A stretch of 64,000 nt of DNA from Verpa conica (Eukaryota; Ascomycota; Pezizomycetes; Pezizales; Morchellaceae), in the NCBI GenBank assembly GCA_033030425.1, contig JAUFSD010000004.1, positions 496,001 through 560,000 on the forward strand, read 5' to 3'. Made by a program: the position numbers and the translations under genes. Shown here piece after piece: positions 34,076 through 45,639 of the stretch; position 1 is the first letter of the stretch; each line of letters opens with the position of its first letter. The notes under the pieces are model-generated. The model saw nothing but the letters and a program-made list of their open reading frames with translations. It searched no databases and was not told the DNA's origin.

Positions 34076-35224
34076 TGCTAAAAACTCGTGAAATGTAAAC
34101 CTACCGTTCTACCACCACTCGATAGAACATTCCTAAAATCTCGTTTAATTCATGTAATAAAATTAATCAGTTTAGTCATAAAAACACAGCTCGGGTTATT
34201 TTTGACATTACTTAACTATCGCTTTGTGGACTTTAGACAGCTTAGTATAGAAAATACCTTGAGACTCTAGGATGTTTTATGTAGCCGTAAAACTTCAACA
34301 TACCATAGTCAACACCCTACCACCCATCCAACTAGACTAATAGCTATATTTACTCCATACCTTCTCCCAAGAGTCTCTACAGAGTACAGACCCCTATTTG
34401 TCTCTACTGTTCCTATGACCAGTCAAGCAGCTATCCAACTTACTTCTCGTATATATAATCTACTAGCTATGTTATAAAACAGAAATACTTCATTATAATA
34501 TAACTAGGTCTTCCTAGTCAACCACACTACGGGGAAGAGGGAGATACTTGCTCGACTGAGATAGTGACCTCAAGCATGAATTCTTGTCGTGAACATCAAT
34601 TCCAGACTTACCATAGGCCCCAGCTACATACAAACCTACAAACCGGTAGGTGGGGGGGAGCTTGTACTATGTATTGAGAAATCTAGTTTTAAAAAGATGT
34701 GAAGACAGACCATCAACTTATAAGTTTTCATTACACCCTACACCCTAAATATGAGATACTCAGCTAAAAACTCTCGAAGCCATTTATATTTCACCCTGCT
34801 AATTTTTTAAAAGCAATATAAGTTCCTAATAGATAGGACTCTAGATAAAAATGGGCTTGCGGAAGATACAGGCACATATGCTACATTTTTATGTGCATAT
34901 ATACTCATGAATTATAAGGATACTATAAATAGGATCATATATTATCACTCGCAAAATACGGTCTACCGAGCTTCATAAATCGAAAAATCACTATATAGCA
35001 GAAGACTTTATAAAATAAAATTTAATAATATAAAGACCAAGAGCTTTTCTGTAAAAATAAAAGGAAATATGCCATCAAAAGTCCCAGCCCGATCATATCC
35101 CACCCCATCAGACCCAAAAGAACAATACCCATGTAAGTACATTCAAACCGATCCACAAGCATTAAATAAAACCCATAATACAACATTAGATGTCACCTTT
35201 CACAACTGACGAAAGAAAAATAAA
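34076..35224. other. AT-rich intergenic region
   Basis: Shared 3' side of the ankyrin gene and the chitin deacetylase gene. It is strongly AT-rich with dense TA steps, and no open frame of note. No terminator-like or repeat element was found. Confidence 0.55.
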
Positions 35225-37267
35225 CTAGTACTTGAAGTCGGTAGATTGGCAGCTTCCCCACCCACACTTTGTACAGAATTTTTCGAGTTTGTCGCACACT
35301 GATTTTCCATAGCTAGTGCAAGGACCCTTATTTGACCTATTTCTGAGTATACAGCTCGCCACATCGGCGTAACAGTCAGCATAAGCTCCCCAGCATCCAG
35401 ATGCTTTTGTAAATTTGCCGAGTGGCCTTGCGCACCACGACCCAACACAGGTAGAGGTTGGGGACGGGGCTGAGGGGGTAGTGCTAGAAGAAATATAAAC
35501 GGAAGACTTTGAGGTACTGGAAGTTGGTTTTGTTGAAGTGGTGCTCGAAGACACTGAGCTTGAAGAAGAGAGAGAAGCAGAGGTAGAGCTGGTAGGAGCC
35601 GCGGAAGTCGAGGAGGTAGTTGAAGATACGGAGCTTGATGTGCTGGAAGGAATCGTGGAAGTCGAACTCGAAGAAATGATTGAAGAGGTGGTAGTGGTAG
35701 ATGAAGACAAGGAAACAGAAGAAGAGACAGTAGAAGAGACAGAAGAGACAGTAGAAGAGCTAGAAATAGAAGAGGAACTAACCGAAGAGGTACCAGAGGC
35801 ATCTCTATACCAGTTTGCTTCAGGATCTTGTAGACATGCACCAGCAGTTACACCTATTGGCAAGCAATTAGTATTTATCATAAAAACTGTTAGGATCAGA
35901 TAAGAACATACCCTTGAACCCATATGCAACCATCTGATCAAACATATAAGTGGTCAAGTTGTGAACGGTCTGGTCGTGAATGTCATGAGCAATAGACAAG
36001 AAATCAGTATTGGCCGGGTTGGCATTGACCAAGTAATTGTGGACAACATCCTTGGAGATCTGGTTGGTCTCGGGGGTAGTATGAAGATAATCCTGGGTAT
36101 CCATATCGAAGTAGGTAATGTGGTACCCAAGGTCAACCATGGCGGCCTTGCAAACGTCACGGCATTCTGAGTAAGGAGGACGCATATAAGTGGGAATCTT
36201 TCCGACGATGTTGCGAAGAGCCATCTCGTTCTTAATCATCTCTGTCTTTACATCAGCAGAAGACAAGGATGACAAATTGGCGTGAGACCAGGTGTGAGAA
36301 GCGATTTGGTGACCCTCAGCGAGCATTCTCTGGATAACAGAGGACCATGCGGCAGTGGTGTCGATAGAGCCCTTTCCGTTGTTGTTACCAGTGATAAAGA
36401 AAGTTGCCTTGAAGCCGTAAGCTGCGAGTTTGTCAAGAAGATCGCCGGTGTAAAGATAAGGGCCATCATCGTAAGTCAAAGCAACATTTCCTGGGTCATT
36501 GCAGTCATAGATATCTTGTCCATAGGGAACACTTCCAAGGGCCGGGCGGGCAATGCTGGCAGTAGAATCTCCAGCAGGAGTAAGACTGGCGTCACAAGTA
36601 CCGTACCCAACAAGGCAGTCTGGGGACCTGCAGTAGTCCTCGGTGGTACCGCAGTAACCGGCGGGACTGCAGCACTTACCGTCACCGCAGACAGCACCGT
36701 TGTTCATAGGACCACAGAGGGTATCGTCGCCAGTGTCTTCACCACCGTCACAGATTCCGTAGGCTGACTGGCATCCATTTCCGGCTGCACAGTAGTCCGT
36801 GGTGTTTCCACAGTATCCGTATTGCGAGCAGCAAAGGCCAGAGTCACAAGACAGGCCACTGTTGCTTGGACCGCAGATATAAGGGTCTGTGGTTGGTGTG
36901 GTTGGTGTGGTAGTATCTCCCCCACCAGTGCAAGCTCCGAAGTCCGACTGGCACCCGGTTCCGCAGTAGTCGGTAGTAGCACCGCAGTAGCCCTATGAAA
37001 ACAACCGCAATCAGAAAATAGTCAAACAATATATATTGAACTGAATCATATTGGTATACTAACATATTGAGAGCAGCATGTTCCCTGGTTTGATGCACCA
37101 CAGGTATAGTTATTACCATTTCCAGCGTATGCAGAACCGCAAGTATTGTCTGGGGACACGGCGCGCTTGAAAAGGTTCTCCATTACAGCATCGGTGTAAG
37201 GGTGGGCTGCCACCAAACCGCTGAAAGCAGCCAGGGCACCCATAAGGGTTACTGTACTGGTACGCAT
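35225..37267 (-). CDS. Chitin deacetylase (CE4) with three CBM18 modules
   Basis: Removes acetyl groups from chitin in the wall. Three exons on the minus strand: 37267-37064, 36992-35912 and 35853-35225, giving 637 residues. Signal peptide about 1-21, then a possible Kex2 site (NLFKR, about 30-34). Three chitin-binding CBM18 hevein-type modules follow (about 43-90, 107-150 and 163-203), each with the CCSxxGYCG core. The NodB domain (about 225-410) has motif 1 LTYDDGPY, motif 2 SHTWSH, motif 3 MRPPYSECR, then YFDMDTQDY and FLSIAHDIH. A Ser/Thr stalk of over 100 residues follows, built from near-perfect TCN repeats, then a Cys-rich C-terminal domain (about 565-637, CVGSWCARPLGKFTKASGCW and on) that I do not recognise. 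No GPI-type tail is seen. An intron interrupts the first CBM18. Confidence 0.93.
35525..35800 (-). repeat. Serine-rich low-complexity coding tract
   Basis: Near-tandem Ser/Thr codons inside the chitin deacetylase gene make a stalk between the catalytic domain and the Cys-rich C-terminus. Such tracts are usually O-mannosylated and vary in length between strains. Confidence 0.8.
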
Positions 37268-39173
37268 TTTGTTGAGTTTCTCTGAAAATATCTAGCAAAG
37301 GAAGGATTAAAGTTGAATTAAGTAGTAGAGGGGAGCGAGGAGCGAGAGGATAGGCGCGCAAAGACACCAAAAACAAAGCACTTGAAACGAGTGAAAGAGC
37401 TGAGAGCCAACTAAGGAACTTGTGATGTTGAACCTTGGTATGGATTTTTGCAAAGACAGAAGGATCTCAGGGTATATATAGTAATATCAGCCCCTACTGC
37501 CTGAAGAGCGCGGACTTGGGAAACACCGAACGATTCACCAAAATGGTGGCTTCAGAATCCAAACAAGCCCACATCACAGAGCACAGACGTCTAAGCTGCT
37601 GTCGGATAGCGGCACCTCTAGTCGATACGATACAAAACCTTAGCATTGGTACTTTGCTTTTTTTTGTTATCAATTGGTAAACCTGTATGTACTCTATTTT
37701 CCGAATCCATGTTGGATTTACCAGTCATAACCTTGGAGAACAAAGAGAAGACCCAAAGAAATATTTGTTGGTCAATGGAAACCTCTCCGGAGACCCTTTC
37801 AAGTTAAGACAGGGGTAAAAAATGCTATAGGTTGAGCGTAACTTATTGCACTCCCCCCCCCCCCGGATAAATACCAGGCGAGAATTACATAGTATATAAC
37901 TAGGTACGAACATGTCCTAGTATTCGAGAACAGAGGCTTGCGTAGCAACACAACCCCTGTGTTGCCTTGTACTTCCAGGGGAATCAAAAAGATAACTAGA
38001 GCCTACTATGAAGGTTTCCCAAAAGGAATAAGCGCGCAAAAACAATACCCACGCGATATCCATGATAGGAGAGCAAGGGACGGGAAGGGATCCAGTTGCG
38101 GGGGGATACTTTCTGGCAAGGAACTCGGTACTGTAGTTTGCCGGAACGAAAATACCTCCCATGTGCGTAAAACGCCGTGAGACCATGATGATCAAGAAAG
38201 CTTCTTTACGGTTTTTGCTTCTTTCACCGTTCATGTCTCAAGTGCCGGTGTCCCGAGGCAAGAGAGCGAGACAGCAAAAACTCACAAATCTCATCGGGCG
38301 CCTCTCAAAGAGGAGGTTTACCATATCCCCAGTATATACCGTATACGTGCAGTCGAGGCTCTCTAGTGTTGGTACCTCTATATGGCCTAGAGCTGGTCTC
38401 CTATTCGGTAAAGCCCGAACAGCCAATACGAAACCCTACCCGCGCAGACTCCCACCTGGAACAAAATAATGTCTCTCCACCTACATATAGATGGTTTCAC
38501 GCGTGGTCCTCATCTGACATGCAACCTACGTACATATACGTACTTTATCGCTTCTCGTAAGTTTTCCAGCAGCGATTAATCAGTTATGTACTCTACGATA
38601 CCCCTGGCCATCCCTCTTTCTACCTCCTACCGAATTATTGCGCTTGTAGGGAACAATTGTCCCCTTATATTAGAGATCGCCAGGATTGGGTTTCATGGTT
38701 GGCTTCCTATGTTTAGCAACCCTCCCGTCGCGTAGGAGGTTGCTTGGCCTTTAATGTTCCGAATACCAGCCCAAAAGAACGAGAACTATGTTGTAAAACC
38801 CAAGAAGTGTACTGGGCCAAGACTCCCTCCCGACGCTAGAATCGTAAACCCGAAGAATTGGGATACCGGCCCAAAAACCTCCGCACGCCGTGCTCTAAAG
38901 AAAATTTAATGGCTCTCTGGGCTAGCCAAGGGGCGTTCAGCCGTGTTGTCTCTCCTTATGCTTTTTCCGTGCCTGGCAACGCGAATGCCGAGGTAACGAA
39001 TTAAACCAAGGATCGCTTAAACGATCGCCGGATTCCCCGTTAACGACAGACGTCACGACCAAAATAGTGAAGAAAGAGACACATTCGGACAGAAAAAGAA
39101 AGGAAAGAAAAAGAAAAAGAAAAAGGGGGGTGAAGTCACCTCACAGCCAGCCTTAGCCTTCTGATCAATTACA
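37268..39173. other. 1.9 kb divergent region between chitin deacetylase and Swi5
   Basis: No gene is supported. It holds both promoters. Part of it (about 37900-39060) is less AT-rich than the other gaps, with open frames of 60-105 codons on both strands but no motif. There is a C12 run near 37853 and an imperfect hairpin with arms at 38715-38725 and 38735-38744 (AGCAACC/GGTTGCT core). A purine-rich tract (about 39080-39127) ends just before the Swi5 leader. Confidence 0.5.
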
Positions 39174-39832
39174 ATGTCTTCAATCGCACCAGACGGCTCT
39201 CCGGCACAGTCAACGCAGGAGCAATCTACCTTATCCGTGAGAGAGCAAAAGCTGGTTCGTACCGCAACTCCTACATATCTACCCCGATGCAATCATAGAG
39301 TGTCATTTGCGCTTGCTCTATGTTGTTTTTAGGCATCGGCCAAACATTGGCTGACGTCTTACGACCCCGCAAAAGGAATCCCTCAGGGCCAGTAACCTTG
39401 CACTTGAGAAACAGATCGCGCAGGTACAGGCTAAGCATGATGAAAGTGTCGAAAAGCTCAAGTAAGAATTATCAAAAGCTCTTAACTTAGGCAAATAACT
39501 CGTGTCAAAAGAACAAGGCAAAAAATTCTACAGGTATCTCGCTTATACAGATATCGTTAGAAATCCCTCCCCAGAAGAAACCGTAAAACAACATATCAAA
39601 CTTCTCCACGACTTCAATGAGATACGTGATGTAGGCTTAGGCCTAATTGGTATTACAAGCCCTAACTCTCTTTTAACTTTTAATCTATTTAAGCTTACTC
39701 GAAAAATTCGCACAGGGATGGTTGCGGAAAACCGGCAATTGAGGGTTCAAGAAATTATGTCTGGTATGTTTACTTTTGATCTATCTACGTTCATCTATTG
39801 TTCGATTTTGAGACCTCAAATTGGTGGCTTGA
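39174..39832 (+). CDS. Swi5/Sae3-type recombination mediator
   Basis: Partner of Sfr1/Mei5 that helps load Rad51/Dmc1 on single-stranded DNA. Five exons, 39174-39254, 39376-39461, 39534-39649, 39716-39763 and 39813-39832, keep frame through 116 residues, close to the family's usual size. The N-terminal half is a coiled coil (KLESLRASNLALEKQIAQVQ). The diagnostic Swi5 block is PEETVKQHIKLLHDFNEIRD followed by VGLGLIGMVAENRQLRVQEI, split by intron 3, and the end is IMSDLKLVA. Introns 2-4 are 72, 66 and 49 nt with good GT..AG signals. Intron 1 (121 nt) uses a weak acceptor (GCAAAAG), yet no other splice I tried keeps the coiled-coil frame. In-frame TAA codons at about 39463 and 39496 fall inside intron 2, so the gene is not broken. 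Confidence 0.85.
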
Positions 39833-42800
39833 AAAGCGTACGCGTACTTACAACCGATCCCTCTAGAGTTCGGTGTATCCCCAAGTGACTGATCGATATT
39901 AGTTGAAGCCGCTGGCGTTAGGGGAAAAAAAGAATGAGTTATGTTGAGTAATAGGGCTGTAAAAAGCAGTGGGCAAAATCAATCGATCCCGCCCCCGACT
40001 AGACCACATTATCTCTAACTTACGGGCTGTTCTCATCTCCCAGCGCATGTGTAGTGACAGAGTAATAAAATTTAGTAAAAACTAGGCATTTTTCTAGGCT
40101 TGTCGAACCCCTTGGGTTAGCCAATACGTCGGAGAGATTTTTATAGATATCCTTCCCGAACCAAAGTGACAATACGATCATTTACTACATATATACCTAC
40201 TCCTTTGGCAGTAGAGTCCATTACGCTTGATGATCAGTCCTTTTTAAAACTCTCCAGGTGATGTATCTAATATATGGTTACATAAAAAAGGGCCGCTTTC
40301 CAACTTCATCTCTCACAAGACCAATCGAATTATATCAACGATATGAATGGTGTTCTAAAAGCGGAATTTGTACCATGGCACCTGGAGTTGCGTGGGGTGG
40401 CGCACTAGTGGGATGCTGTAAATCAGACGGGTTTTGATTGGCTACAAGAACCGAAGGAGATAGCCTGGGGTACAAGTCACACATTGTAGTACTGTCTTCT
40501 TTGTTTTAACCACCTTGGATCCAAAGATTAGTTATTCGGATCTTCGGCCAGGAACCAAAACATTATTTTAGCCCACGGCCCGCGGTCTGGTTCTCGCAGA
40601 GGCGAGCTCAGTATTCGCAACAAGCCGAGCCGAGCCGACTCTGGCTGATCGGCACCATTGCACAATCTATGCGTACGGGAAATTGGAGAAATTCATATTA
40701 CTCTACATGCGTGCGGTCTGAAGCCCGGATTTCTTGTTGGCTCCTGGCAGGATCCCTGCATCTTGTTCCAAAGAAAGAAACATCTTCCCGTTTTGAAGTG
40801 GATCACCAAACCATGCAATTTCCTCTTCTGACCCACACTCAAATTTCAACCATAGGCAGGGGCATGGCTTGGGTACACGTAGTTTGATAAAATCGCGATT
40901 CGCCGATCCTCGAAACCATAACAGAAATACCTACAGCATTGTTGTAGTTGCCTGTAACATAAAAAGACTAGCGAAACTGCGGAGAGCTAGAAGGGAGGAG
41001 GAGGTCGCCTTCCCTTCCACAAGCTAGTGACAACTCATAAGTGATACTGTCCAAAATTAATACTCGCCAATACACTCTCGCAGAGGCCAACCTTATTTTA
41101 ATCACCGCAACGTAATCTCAACCTCGCTTCTACCCAAGCGAAGAGAGCTGAGTTTAGGTGCCTATGACAAATTAGCCCTATAAACCCAGAAAGTACGATA
41201 TGTACTATTGATCCCTATTCTTTTTTCAGAATTGTTTTTGCCACTACTTATCAGGTGCCCCTTTATCTGATGCCAGGCAAGTACTTCTAGCTAGTACAAG
41301 CGCAGAAGGTTTAAGCCAAGACAAAAGCATAAAAGCTTGTAAGTGAAATAACCAATTTAACGGCCGCCTACTTCTCATTCCCTAATTATATGGTAGTATG
41401 AGGCTTGGCGCTTGGCGGTGGGACCTGAAGTAGGGATATAAGGGTTAGGGCTATACATACTGTCCTTTATTGACTTGTGCATCTCAATAATTATAAGTTA
41501 TAGACAAGAAGCGAGTTTGCATAAAACAGAAATCAAGCACAAACTTGGGGGCGCTGGAAACTGGGGGGGATTCGTTTTAGAAAAGAGGCGGTGCCTATAA
41601 CGGCACTAAGACATAGGCTGCATGGCTAAACAATCCTACCCTTGGTAAATAGCTTAAACTACCATATATACGTAGCACATGATAAATAGTAACTGACCCT
41701 AGTAAGGTCTACTATATGACGGTAGAACTACAAGCGCCAGTAGCTAGACCTCAACATAATATTAGGCCCACCCTGCTACTGATGGGAGGGGCCCCGCGAT
41801 ATCTTAGCAATATCGAGTGATATACAGTGGATGGGTTTAACCACCATCAGTCTTAGCCAAGAGATGTCTCACATGCACGGATTAATACATGCCGCGCGCG
41901 TACGTAACCCTATCTTCCCACTGATCCAGATAACGTTCTTCTACGGCTCCTGGGGAAACCCCTTACCGATTCCTCGGGATCAGTGGCAGTCACCCGGTTC
42001 CGTCGCCGAGCTTTTGACCAAGCGGGACCTGCATAGAATCTCATATCGTCTCATACCAAGTAACGGCCTGTAGTTTCAATCTTGACTCTAGCAGCAAGCC
42101 CTTTTTCTTGGCCCAAGGCCTGAAAAGGGGTTCACTCTCCTTCGCGCCGCTATAGTGACAAATCTATGCAAATTCACCATGGCAGCTTCCTAGTTGTTGG
42201 TTAACAAGGCGCTAAATATATGTTTCTCTCTAAGATGAAGTACCATAGCTTGTTACATATAATGGGTAAAATGGATATTTAGAATTCCATGAGAACCGCC
42301 CGTTTATCGACTGTAGACTGTCTCAAACTAAACGCTGTAGTCTGCGCTTAGCGACCAAGAGTCTGGAAGACTCCGATTATAATGAAGGTTTGTCAAATTT
42401 TATTAGCGTTAGGGAAATTGGTTCCTTTATTCTAGGTGTTACGACATATATTCGTGGCTTGAATATATCTGGGCACGGAATCTCTGCATCTACAAATCCG
42501 TTGAAAGTTAAATTATACATGCATGGCACCCAATTAGGCAGACACTTCCAACAAGTGGGAACCTCCAAAGCAAATATATATATATAATATGGTTTATTGG
42601 GTAGCTCAGCCTCCGGGGAAATTTTATATTTAGGCTAGCAATCTTGTTGTAAGAATGCGCTGTACGTATGGCTGCTAAACGAGCTGGCGGGATATATAAA
42701 CGGTTCACTACGTGCATAACATCCTGTTCAGGTTGGAAACCATCTTAAGATTGCTATAATATTTTTAGGAGGTTTAGTAGATAAGAATTAGGGGAAACAA

Positions 42801-44616
42801 TGGGCCACCATAATCTATTATGGTCACGAGATCATCACAGGCGGGTAAAGAGCATGGTCGAATATGTCTCGATTGTGGGAGTCTTAATTCGGGCTATTTA
42901 GGTTCATGGAATGTCTGATCAATTTTTTGAATAGTGAATAAATCTAGTTAGGTGGATTTTACTAGTAGGTAATAAGACAATTTAAGTTCAACTGACCATG
43001 GGACAGCATAAGCTTACTTGAATACAGGTATATGATTTCGACTCGATTAAAGATACCAATAGCTGTTTTGGAGGAGCTAGTCGACCTCGAGTAACCTCGG
43101 GTATCAATATAGACGTACTCGAGAATACTTAGTTTGTGATGGATGGCTAAAAAGTGCCTATGTAAGCACTTTCATCCCGTGGCTATATGTAGCTGCTGCG
43201 TATAAGTATATAGATAGGGATCAACTCTTAGCAATATTAGCTATACCTAACTTGTAGTTAATGCATTCTAACATTTGAAGTTAGGATTATAATTATATAT
43301 AATAAGGGATCGATATTATATGTATATACGCTATGCATATTTCTAGAGCGAAAGTTTTCTAGGAAATTTGTTGATTGAATTTGCCTCTAGGATACAATTT
43401 TTCAATGGTGTGAACGAAATAAGAAATTCACACTAGACGGATTTAATAATGATCTTACGCTTATAAGAACACGTATATATATACTGAAACAAATAAATAG
43501 TGTCTCGGTAGATATCTCGGGGGTTCTTAACGTACAGGGGAAGAATCTTTTCTTTTCTTTAGTACTCTTAGTTAGACTCTCTCTACCATTTATAGGTATT
43601 TGCTCTTGTACCCATAGCCTTTTTAGAGGCCACTCTAGTGTTCTTTTATACCCGTTCATTAAAGTACCTAAAGTTACTCTCTTTATTAACCACATACGCT
43701 ACCACACACACACATATATATATAGCAATATGATTTATATAGTCGTAGAGAATATTCCCTACTGTAGGGGCAATGAAGACAAACCTATCCCTCCTACAAA
43801 ATCAATATAGTAATGTAGTATTATATCATAGCTAGTACTAAGAGATTGACATGTCCCTTAGACTAAGTACTTATATATTGATGAATTGGTAACATCGTGT
43901 GTACGCGGTGAGTTATGTAGTAAAAAACCTCTTCTATCTAGGTAGGTTAATATATATGTACCTATTATTTTAGCTGAAGACCTTATCACACCACGGGCAT
44001 TGTATAGGAATTATATTTAGTACTATCTATAATTATCACATCCCACAACTACATCAGACCTATAGTAAAGTCACCTTATTCACCCACAAGGGGACTGCAT
44101 ATATACTTACTGGAGAATAAGATGAGGCTTATGAGGGTACATAAACTAGATGCATTCATAATGGCAATGGTGGTGTCGTAAATTATAAAGGGTAAATAGG
44201 GCTAGCTTGGTATTACAACGTAGCCGAATAATAGTGAGGTCATTAGGCTGTGGAGGTAAAGGGCCATAATTCTATGAAGAGATGTTAGGTACCACCCACA
44301 AGACTTCAAAATCGTTGAGGAACTGTAGGGTTACCCTTAATCATGGTTGATCACCCGTTTTTTTTTTTGAGTAGGGACCAACTAAAAGTTGAGGCGAAGG
44401 GTTTTACGGCCCGAGGGATGTTCACTCTTACAAGACTGATAATACAAGAGACTGGTTTAGTAAGATTTATTTTTGATTGATTAAATACAAGAATTTAATG
44501 AGACTGGTAGGTCAACCACAATTACTTCATAAGAAACACTATGCTATGGCTGGTTCGGAAGCGCTCGTGTAAATAGACAGAAGGCTACTGAAAAAAATGC
44601 TGAATGTATAACCTGA
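39833..44616. other. 4.8 kb AT-rich gene-free region
   Basis: The largest gap of the window. Most of it is AT-rich with stops in all frames. Two less AT-rich islands stand out: about 40360-40900 (with GAGCCGAGCCGA-like sequence) and about 41830-42160. The second holds an 80-codon open frame (41831-42073) without recognisable motif. An (AT)n tract lies near 42575-42588. This could be mutated transposon sequence, but no protein remnant could be identified by eye. Confidence 0.5.
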
Positions 44617-45639
44617 TCAAGAGAGGGTGGGAAGATGCTTGCTCCAATCTATACGACACCTAGAACTACTCCTATTCGCCGACCGCGGCTTCGTCTTGCA
44701 AACACAGTCAACTCTCATCCATGTAAGTAGGGAGGGGGAAAAGAGATGACCAACAACACCTGTTCCGGCAGTACCAATCATCCAAGTATTTAGTAAACGG
44801 AGGATCTCGACCCTCTCTGGTTGTAGTAAGCGTATCGGCATCCTCCCGTTACTATCTCTCGCGTTTGCATTCGCTCCGCTCTTGAGCAAGGTTTCAACTA
44901 CTTTTAATTGACCCGCTCGCGTCGCAACATGCAGCGCTGTTCTTCCTCTCCAATCTCGATAGTCGATGGAGGCTCTACCAGAGGGGTGGTCAAGGAGTAG
45001 TTGCACGACCGTTTCGTGACCCTGAGTAGCAGCGTAGTGGATAGGTGTTCGATCGGCTTTGTCAGCTGGGAATATGTCGGCTCCCATTTCGAGTAGTATT
45101 ATGGTCATAGCTTTATCGCCTATCTTTGCGGCGCGGGAGAGTGCAGTCCGGCCTTTGAGATCTTGTGCGGAAATTGCGGCACCCTTGGAGAGTAGGAAAC
45201 GGACCATATCGTGTTTACGCCATATTACGGCCGAGTGTAGAGCCATGTGGTCCGTGTAAAGGCCGTTAATATCAACACCATTCCTCAGCAACTGCTCTAC
45301 TGCCATCCTGTTGCTTCTTGATACTGCAAGATGGAGTACACGGGAACCGAGAGTGAAGCCGAGAGGGGTAGTATCATTCCGGTCATGTCCCCTCTTGGCT
45401 CTTCTTGTGATGAGCTTAGTGACGAGTTCAGAACGACCACCAGATGCAAGTTTATAAAGAACTCGAATGGCGTGAAAATCGTTAGCGTCGGGGCGCACTG
45501 CAAAATCGAAGAGAAGGTCGGAAAGGAGCAAGGAGAGGTGTCGTGAGGTGAGAAGAAAGTAATATACGTCAAGGGGATTTTGAAGGTGCTTGGCGATTTC
45601 GAGGAGAAGCTCGTTGGGGAGGTTCAGAAGGTGGCTCAT
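44617..45639 (-). CDS. F-box-like/ankyrin repeat protein (second copy of the design)
   Basis: Intronless, 340 residues. The N-terminus (about 1-45, LLNLPNELLLEIAKHLQNPL then DVYYFLLTSRHL) is a clear F-box-like motif; the LPNELLLEIAKHL block is closer to consensus than in the gene at 32768. Five ankyrin repeats run from about 96 to 270 (SRVLHLAVSRSNRMAVEQLL, MALHSAVIWRKHDMVRFLLS, TALSRAAKIGDKAM, TPIHYAATQGHETVVQLLLD, TALHVATRAGQLKVVETLLK). The tail (about 285-340) is rich in Arg, Ser and Cys and has no known fold. The ankyrin block is shorter than in the other copy, so it is not a recent duplicate. A role as SCF substrate receptor is inferred from the domain pair only. Confidence 0.85.
   Translation of the reverse strand: MSHLLNLPNELLLEIAKHLQNPLDVYYFLLTSRHLSLLLSDLLFDFAVRPDANDFHAIRVLYKLASGGRSELVTKLITRRAKRGHDRNDTTPLGFTLGSRVLHLAVSRSNRMAVEQLLRNGVDINGLYTDHMALHSAVIWRKHDMVRFLLSKGAAISAQDLKGRTALSRAAKIGDKAMTIILLEMGADIFPADKADRTPIHYAATQGHETVVQLLLDHPSGRASIDYRDWRGRTALHVATRAGQLKVVETLLKSGANANARDSNGRMPIRLLQPERVEILRLLNTWMIGTAGTGVVGHLFSPSLLTWMRVDCVCKTKPRSANRSSSRCRIDWSKHLPTLS

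Noticed and set aside
38715..38744. Imperfect hairpin AGCAACC..GGTTGCT.
   Set aside because: Short, with a mismatch, in non-coding DNA; no sign that it is a terminator, RNA gene or transposon end.
39462..39533. Two in-frame TAA codons in the Swi5 region, suggesting a RIP-broken pseudogene.
   Set aside because: GTAAGA..CTACAG ends fit an ordinary 72-nt intron and the flanking exons join in frame.
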